Source: Acidobacteriota bacterium
Lineage (GTDB): Bacteria; Acidobacteriota; Terriglobia; Bryobacterales; Bryobacteraceae
Assembly (NCBI GenBank): GCA_018268935.1
Contig: JAFDVS010000120.1
Span: forward strand, 1 to 36,995
Length of the DNA stretch: 36,995 nt
Direction of reading: 5' to 3'
The notes beneath the pieces were generated by a model. The model saw nothing but the letters and a program-made list of their open reading frames with translations. It searched no databases and had not been told where the DNA came from. A program made the translations under genes and the position numbers. Position 1 is the stretch's first letter; the number at the start of each line of letters is the position of its first letter. Shown here piece by piece: positions 32,431-36,995 of this stretch.

Positions 32431-33879
32431 TCATTGACCGTTGAGTTGTGGCGTGCGCAACAATTGCTTCATCCGAGCGACTACGGGCGCGTTTACCGGA
32501 TTGGTGGCGACGTTGCGCATTTCATGGGGGTCGTGATCGTGATCGTAGAGGGCGCTTCCGCGGCGTCCCTCATCCCACTCGGTATAGCGCCAGCGTTCGT
32601 CACGGACGGAGCGTCCGATGAACCAGTTGCGGGCCTGGACGGTGTAGGCAACGCGATCCCAGGCTGCTTCGGGGTTGTCGAGCAAGGGACGGAGGCTGGC
32701 GCCCTGAACCCAGGATGGCTTGGGCAATCCGCAGAGGTCAGTAAGTGTGGGGTAGAGGTCGAGATACTGGACCACGCGTTTGGAGGGCTTGCCTTTTGTT
32801 CTGCGGGGGTCGCAGATGAGGAGCGGGCCTCGTGCGGAGGTTTCAAACAACGTGCCTTTCGCCCACATTCCCTTCTCACTGAGGTGCCAGCCGTGATCGC
32901 CCCAGAAGACGATGATGGTGTTGTCGCGCTGTCCGAGGGCATCGAGCTTGTTGAGGAGGCGGCCGAGTTGCTCATCCATGTAGGCGGAGCAGGCGTAGTA
33001 AGCACGGAGGGCATCGCGGGCTTCCTGGGCGCTGAAGGAACGGGCGGCAAAGAGGTCGATGTTCTGGCGGAACTCATCGCGTGGCACGCCGGGGATGGCG
33101 CGCGGCTCGGTATCGAAGTCGGCGGGCAGCGGCATTTCGGCGGGATCGAAGAGATCGAAGTACTTCTTCGGGGCCGTGAGGGGCACGTGGGGGCGGAGAA
33201 AGCCGACGGAGAGGAAGAAGGGTTTGCCGCCAGCGGCCATTTTTTCGAGGGTATCGATGGCGCGGTCTGCGATGGGAGCATCGACACCGGGGTCGCCTTC
33301 CGGGAGAGGACCGTAGACGTTGGCCCAGGCGTAGGTCCAGGGGGCGGGCACCTGCATGTTCCGATACGGCGAATGCACGTTGTCCCAGTAGGCGGGATTC
33401 TGTTCCTGCTGGCGGGCGCGTTCGGCGGGAGTGAACCATTGCTGGGCGGAGCGGCCGGCGGCGGGAGTGGGAAGTTGCGGAGGCTGCTCACCGCGGACGT
33501 GTCCGCGATTGGGCGGATGCCAGATTTTTCCGAACTCCGCCGTCTGATAACCGTTGCTTTCGAAGTAGCGCGGAAGGATCTGCTGGCCCGGTTCGAGCAC
33601 CAGCCAGGTGTTGTTGTCGAGGACTCCGGTGTGGAGCGGGTAGCGGCCGGAGAGCACGGAGGAGCGGGTGGGATTGCAGAGCGGGTACTGGCAATAGGCG
33701 CGCTCGAATCGCACTCCACGAGCGGCGAGGCGGTCGATGTTGGGGGTCTTGGCGACGGGATCGCCATAGCAGCCGATGCGGCAATCGAGGTCATCGACGA
33801 CGATGAAGAGCACATTGGGCCGCGCGGGTTGAGCCCACATTGCTGCGCCGGCCGAGCGCAGGAAGTCACGCCTGTTCAT
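32431..33879 (-). CDS. Formylglycine-type sulfatase, exported
   Basis: The protein is 482 aa from the ATG at 33879, which gives a twin-arginine signal M-N-R-R-D-F-L-R-S-A. Metal-binding V-V-D-D (28-30) follows the signal, and the maturation motif C-N-P-T-R (Cys68) is in L-C-N-P-T-R-S-S-V-L-S-G-R, where Cys becomes formylglycine. The late W-G-D-H-G-W-H-L-S and K-G-T-L-F-E-T-S-A-R segments agree with sulfatases of the iduronate-2-sulfatase/choline sulfatase type. It hydrolyses sulfate esters in the periplasm, probably from polysaccharides. The converting enzyme is not in the window. A start at 33951 would hide the signal. The rocD stop lies 36 bases upstream. Confidence 0.9.
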   Translation of the reverse strand: MNRRDFLRSAGAAMWAQPARPNVLFIVVDDLDCRIGCYGDPVAKTPNIDRLAARGVRFERAYCQYPLCNPTRSSVLSGRYPLHTGVLDNNTWLVLEPGQQILPRYFESNGYQTAEFGKIWHPPNRGHVRGEQPPQLPTPAAGRSAQQWFTPAERARQQEQNPAYWDNVHSPYRNMQVPAPWTYAWANVYGPLPEGDPGVDAPIADRAIDTLEKMAAGGKPFFLSVGFLRPHVPLTAPKKYFDLFDPAEMPLPADFDTEPRAIPGVPRDEFRQNIDLFAARSFSAQEARDALRAYYACSAYMDEQLGRLLNKLDALGQRDNTIIVFWGDHGWHLSEKGMWAKGTLFETSARGPLLICDPRRTKGKPSKRVVQYLDLYPTLTDLCGLPKPSWVQGASLRPLLDNPEAAWDRVAYTVQARNWFIGRSVRDERWRYTEWDEGRRGSALYDHDHDPHEMRNVATNPVNAPVVARMKQLLRTPQLNGQ

Positions 33880-33914
33880 GCCAGCCGATTGTATCGCTGT
33901 GGAGGGCGGGTTAG

Positions 33915-35126
33915 TTAGGCGAAGACTGCGCGGAGCTGGGTGCACGCCCACTCGAGGTCTTCCTTGGAAATGACGAGAGGCGGGGCGAGGCGGATGACGT
34001 GGCTGTGTGTCTCTTTGCAGAGCACGCCAAGCTGCATCAGTTTTTCGCAGTAGGTGCGTGCGGGCTGATGCAGATCAATGGCGATGAGCAGCCCACAACC
34101 GCGGATTTCCTGAATGGCTGCATGGTGCAAGGTGGCGCGCAATTCGGCGAGCAGCCAGGCGCCGAGTTCGGTGGCTCTTTCGGCGAGTCGCTCGTCTTGC
34201 ACTACCTGGACTGCCGTGCGGGCGACTGCGCAAGCGAGCGGATTGCCTCCGTAGGTACTGCCGTGGGTGCCGGGGGCGAATACGCCGAGCACCTCGCGGC
34301 TTGACACTACGGCAGAGACGGGATAGAAGCCGCCGGAAAGAGCTTTGCCGAGGATGAATACATCCGGCTGCACGTCTTCGCGCCAGCAGGCGAACATGGC
34401 GCCAGTGCGGCCGAGTCCGGTTTGGATTTCATCGGCCATGAGTAGCACGTTGTGCTTCTTGCAGATCTCCGCCACTGCACGCAGATACCCGGCAGGAGGA
34501 ATGAGGATGCCGGCTTCGCATTGGATGGGTTCGAAGAGGAATGCGGCCGTGTTGGGAGTGATGGCGGCTTCGAGGGCGGCTGCATCGCCGAAGGGGATGG
34601 TGACGAAGCCGGGAGTGAACGGGCCGAAGCCCTCACGGTATCCAGGCTCGGAGGAGAAGCCGACGATGGTTGTGGTGCGGCCGTGGAAATTGTTGGAACA
34701 GACGATGATTTCCGCTTGGTCGGGAGCAATGCTTTTTTTCGTATAGCCCCAGCGGCGCGCGGCTTTGATGGCTGTTTCCACTGCCTCCGCGCCGGTGTTC
34801 ATGGGGAGCACCATCTGCATGCGGCAGAGGGCAGCGAGTTCCTGGCAGAAGAGGGGAAGCTGATCGTTGCGGAATGCGCGTGAGGTGAGGGTGACACGCT
34901 CGGCTTGTTCTTTTAGGGCAGCCAGGATGCGTGGGTGGCAATGACCCTGGTTGAGTGCCGAGTAGGCGCTGAGGCAATCGAGATAGCGGCGCCCATCGGC
35001 GTCGTAGACCCATGCGCCGGAGGCACGTTCCACGACGATATCGAGCGGGTGGTAATTGTGCGCACCCCATTCCTCTTCAATTGCGATGAGATGTTCCGCG
35101 GAGACGGGTGCGGTGGAATGGGCCAT
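33915..35126 (-). CDS. rocD: Ornithine aminotransferase
   Basis: The protein is 403 aa from the ATG at 35126 (M-A-H-S-T-A-P-V-S). It is a class III aminotransferase: N-T-G-A-E-A-V-E-T-A-I-K at the PLP phosphate site, F-H-G-R-T, D-E-I-Q-T-G-L-G-R-T-G with the Asp that binds the ring nitrogen, and the PLP Lys in I-L-G-K-A-L-S-G-G. The order fits RocD better than ArgD or GABA aminotransferases. It converts ornithine and 2-oxoglutarate to glutamate-5-semialdehyde and glutamate. AAAGGA is about 12 bases before ATG. The frame is open further to 35369, inside the esterase gene, but that part has no family likeness. Confidence 0.9.
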   Translation of the reverse strand: MAHSTAPVSAEHLIAIEEEWGAHNYHPLDIVVERASGAWVYDADGRRYLDCLSAYSALNQGHCHPRILAALKEQAERVTLTSRAFRNDQLPLFCQELAALCRMQMVLPMNTGAEAVETAIKAARRWGYTKKSIAPDQAEIIVCSNNFHGRTTTIVGFSSEPGYREGFGPFTPGFVTIPFGDAAALEAAITPNTAAFLFEPIQCEAGILIPPAGYLRAVAEICKKHNVLLMADEIQTGLGRTGAMFACWREDVQPDVFILGKALSGGFYPVSAVVSSREVLGVFAPGTHGSTYGGNPLACAVARTAVQVVQDERLAERATELGAWLLAELRATLHHAAIQEIRGCGLLIAIDLHQPARTYCEKLMQLGVLCKETHSHVIRLAPPLVISKEDLEWACTQLRAVFA

Positions 35127-35175
35127 GCCTGTGTGGGTTCCTTTAAGACCTTTGGGGATTGCTCTATTGTATCCG

Positions 35176-36030
35176 TTACTTGAGGAGCCCGCGCGTTTTG
35201 AACCAGTCCGAGAGGCGAGGGCCCCAACTGGAAAGGACGGGATGAGTCGGGGCGAGGCCGACGCCATGCTTGCCGGGTTCGTAGATGTGCATTTCGGCGG
35301 GCACTCCGGCCTTGCGGAGGGCAAGGTAGTAGAGAATGCTGTTTTCCGCGGGAACGCCGGTGTCCTCATTGGTGTGGAAGAGGAACGTGGGGGGCGTGCG
35401 CGGAGTCACTTGCAGTTCATTGGACAAGCTGCGGACCAGTTGCGGATCGGGATTGTCGCCGAGCAGGTTGGTGCGCGATCCCTTGTGGACGTAATCGGTG
35501 GTGAAGGAGATCACGGGATAGGCGAGGATGGCGAAGTCGGGACGGCTGCCCACGCGTTCCACAGGGTCCTGCGAGGAAGGCTGGCCGTCGTCGAAGTGAG
35601 TGGATGCAGTAGATGCGAGATGCCCGCCGGCGGAGAATCCCCAGATGCCGATGCGGTCAGCGGCGACGCCCAGTTTCGCTGCATCGGAGCGCACCATGCG
35701 GATGGCGCGCTGGGCGTCGTTGAGCATGGCGGGATGGTGGTAGCGGGGGCCGAGGCGGTATTTCAGAACGAAGGCGGAGATGCCTTGCTTGTTGAGCCAC
35801 TCGGCGATCTGCTTGCCTTCGTGATCCATGGCAAGGCCGCGGTATCCACCACCGGGGCAGACGACGATGGCCGTGCCTGAGGAACGGGCCGGATCGACGA
35901 CGTAGTAGGCGAGGGTGGGCTTATCCACTTCTTCCTGGCCAGCGGCGCCGGGAGTCCCTTTCGGGTACAGCAACTCGGTACGCGTTTGCGCCGACAGGGA
36001 CCACGCGAGGCAAATCAACAGAAACCGCAT
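35176..36030 (-). CDS. Exported alpha/beta hydrolase (esterase, BD-FAE/acetyl-esterase-like)
   Basis: The 284-aa protein begins M-R-F-L-L-I-C-L-A-W-S-L-S-A-Q, a signal peptide. The oxyanion-hole motif V-C-P-G-G-G-Y is at 57-63, the nucleophile Ser133 sits in G-F-S-A-G-G-H, and the acid and base are likely in H-T-N-E-D-T-G-V-P and G-K-H-G-V-G. The shape is that of small carbohydrate esterases and lipase-like enzymes of the BD-FAE/endo-1,4-beta-xylanase B group. It would remove acyl groups from polysaccharides or small esters in the periplasm. The radical SAM gene stops 5 bases before its start, so the two are probably read together; rocD follows 49 bases downstream. Confidence 0.87.
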   Translation of the reverse strand: MRFLLICLAWSLSAQTRTELLYPKGTPGAAGQEEVDKPTLAYYVVDPARSSGTAIVVCPGGGYRGLAMDHEGKQIAEWLNKQGISAFVLKYRLGPRYHHPAMLNDAQRAIRMVRSDAAKLGVAADRIGIWGFSAGGHLASTASTHFDDGQPSSQDPVERVGSRPDFAILAYPVISFTTDYVHKGSRTNLLGDNPDPQLVRSLSNELQVTPRTPPTFLFHTNEDTGVPAENSILYYLALRKAGVPAEMHIYEPGKHGVGLAPTHPVLSSWGPRLSDWFKTRGLLK

Positions 36031-36035
36031 GGAGA

Positions 36036-36995
36036 TTATCTCCCTTGGATGACGTGGAACGCTTTCTTCGGTTCGGCGGCTTCCTGGGGAGGCTCACCGG
36101 GCAGGTCGCCACAATCGGCGCGGAGATGTTTCCAGTGTTGCGGCCGGATGGTAGCGAGCAGCTCTTTACGGGACTTGATCTTGAGCGGCTTGCCGACGTA
36201 GATCTTGCCCATTTTTTCCATCAGCCATTCGGGCAGTGCGCTGGCGAACATGAACAGGGGCCACTTGAAGTTGGGGCCGTTGGTTTTGCGCAGTTTCCAG
36301 GCCCAGAAAAACAGCGAGCCGAAGCGCCAGACGGTGGGTCCCCACCAGCTCACCAGTGCTGCGTTGAGGCTCATCTTCCAGCACTTCATCATGACCTGCC
36401 ATTGAAGCGGGGTCATTTCCTTGCTCTCTTCGACGCCCTTTTTGGCTTCCATGCGCGTGTCATGGAGCGGAGTGAAGATGGAAGGCACGAAGAAGGCAAA
36501 CAAGCCGCGGCGCTCCACTTCGTAGAGCAGGTCAAGCGTGGCCTTGGAATCCTCGTCGGTCTCGCCAGGGTTACCGACGATGAGGGTCATCACCGGGAAC
36601 CAGTTGTTGCGGTTGAGGATGGTGAGGCCGTTGATGACGACGCTGGGCCATTCGTCGATGGGGAAGGGGACGCCTTTGCTCGGCATGACCATCTTGGCCA
36701 TGCGCACAGAGCCGGTTTCGAGCCCGATGAGCGGGGAGAGGATGCGCTTTTCCGGATGCGAGCTTTTTGAGGGCAGCTTGACCGGGCTCTTTTCGATGAG
36801 CATCTCCGAGAGCTTCTCAATGAGCAGCGGATCGACGACGGCGGGAGCCATGGTGGAGTGGCTGAGCACGTGGTGCTTCACTCCGGGCGTGTTGACGATG
36901 CTGCCGTAGAGATCGAGGAGTGCTTCGCGATTGGGGAAATAGAATGGTGTTTCTTTGCCGACTTGGCCCCAAATGAACATATCTTCGGTGGCGAG
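36036..36995 (-). CDS. B12-binding-type radical SAM protein, C-terminal part (5' end outside window)
   Basis: The frame remains open to the right edge (L-A-T-E-D before the first Met at 36980), so only the C-terminal part is seen. The start D-M-F-I-W-G-Q, then P-L-I-G-L-E-T-G-S-V-R-M-A, and L-I-V-G-N-P-G-E-T-D-E-D, resemble the second half of the radical SAM barrel in the B12-binding (BchE/P-methylase-type) proteins. The CxxxCxxC cluster motif should lie upstream. A Trp-rich membrane-associated tail (about 185-245 in the visible part) follows. Substrate is unknown. The esterase gene follows 5 bases downstream. Confidence 0.75.
   Translation of the reverse strand, partial: LATEDMFIWGQVGKETPFYFPNREALLDLYGSIVNTPGVKHHVLSHSTMAPAVVDPLLIEKLSEMLIEKSPVKLPSKSSHPEKRILSPLIGLETGSVRMAKMVMPSKGVPFPIDEWPSVVINGLTILNRNNWFPVMTLIVGNPGETDEDSKATLDLLYEVERRGLFAFFVPSIFTPLHDTRMEAKKGVEESKEMTPLQWQVMMKCWKMSLNAALVSWWGPTVWRFGSLFFWAWKLRKTNGPNFKWPLFMFASALPEWLMEKMGKIYVGKPLKIKSRKELLATIRPQHWKHLRADCGDLPGEPPQEAAEPKKAFHVIQGR

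Noticed and set aside
33915..35369. N-terminal extension of ornithine aminotransferase to 35369
   Set aside because: The first 81 residues are Pro/Ser-rich, run into the esterase gene and lack family likeness; the ATG at 35126 is the likely start.

Overview
The window is about 37 kb of GC-rich bacterial chromosome and looks like an acidobacterium of the Bryobacteraceae/Solibacter type. The pointers are a VWFA-domain secreted protein of the kind abundant in Acidobacteriota, a secreted SBBP-type beta-propeller, several Tat- or Sec-exported hydrolases (CocE-like, penicillin acylase-like, sulfatase, esterase), LolA (hence a diderm envelope), and an NtrY/NtrX pair. The taxon is inferred from gene content. 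I see no tRNA, rRNA, CRISPR array, transposase or integrase. No gene-free stretch exceeds 300 bases; the largest are 18051-18315, 11317-11557 and 6651-6826.

Left part (1-9.5 kb): the 3' part of a CocE/NonD hydrolase faces a minus-strand run read as NtrY kinase, NtrX sigma-54 activator, SigG-like ECF sigma factor and two VOC-fold proteins. A PilZ protein lies upstream of the kinase. A RidA-like exported protein, a GT39-like membrane glycosyltransferase and galU follow.

Centre (9.5-18 kb): sppA is divergent from a retron-type reverse transcriptase. The 241-base region between them can form three consecutive hairpins and a long-range inverted repeat, so it is a candidate msr-msd RNA. The RT overlaps an rluD-type pseudouridine synthase. 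Next come a VWFA protein, recA (with a near-perfect E. coli-type LexA box), a triple peptidoglycan-binding-domain protein whose ribosome binding site is buried in a 16-bp hairpin, and an exported amidohydrolase.

18.0-23.4 kb is the most interesting part: a compact, apparently uncatalogued RiPP locus of the lanthipeptide kind. It has a 157-aa precursor candidate with a 10-residue Cys/Ser repeat and a helical charged C-terminal tail, a stand-alone HopA1-like lyase candidate, and one fusion protein that reads as RRE, then Ser/Thr kinase, then LanC cyclase (with a Cys-Cys-Gly zinc motif). An ankyrin-repeat gene follows 9 bases later. The kinase would phosphorylate Ser/Thr of the precursor, the lyase would eliminate phosphate, and the LanC domain would add Cys thiols to form thioether rings. 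Domain order and subunit split differ from the class I-V lanthipeptide layouts I know.

Right part (23.4-37 kb): a small KOW/Tudor-like protein, lolA, a DinB-family protein, a penicillin acylase-family enzyme, a coiled-coil exported protein, homoserine dehydrogenase coupled to an exported methyltransferase, an SBBP protein, a chemoreceptor with a c-type haem motif in its sensor domain, a formylglycine sulfatase, ornithine aminotransferase, an esterase, and the 3' part of a radical SAM gene that runs off the window.
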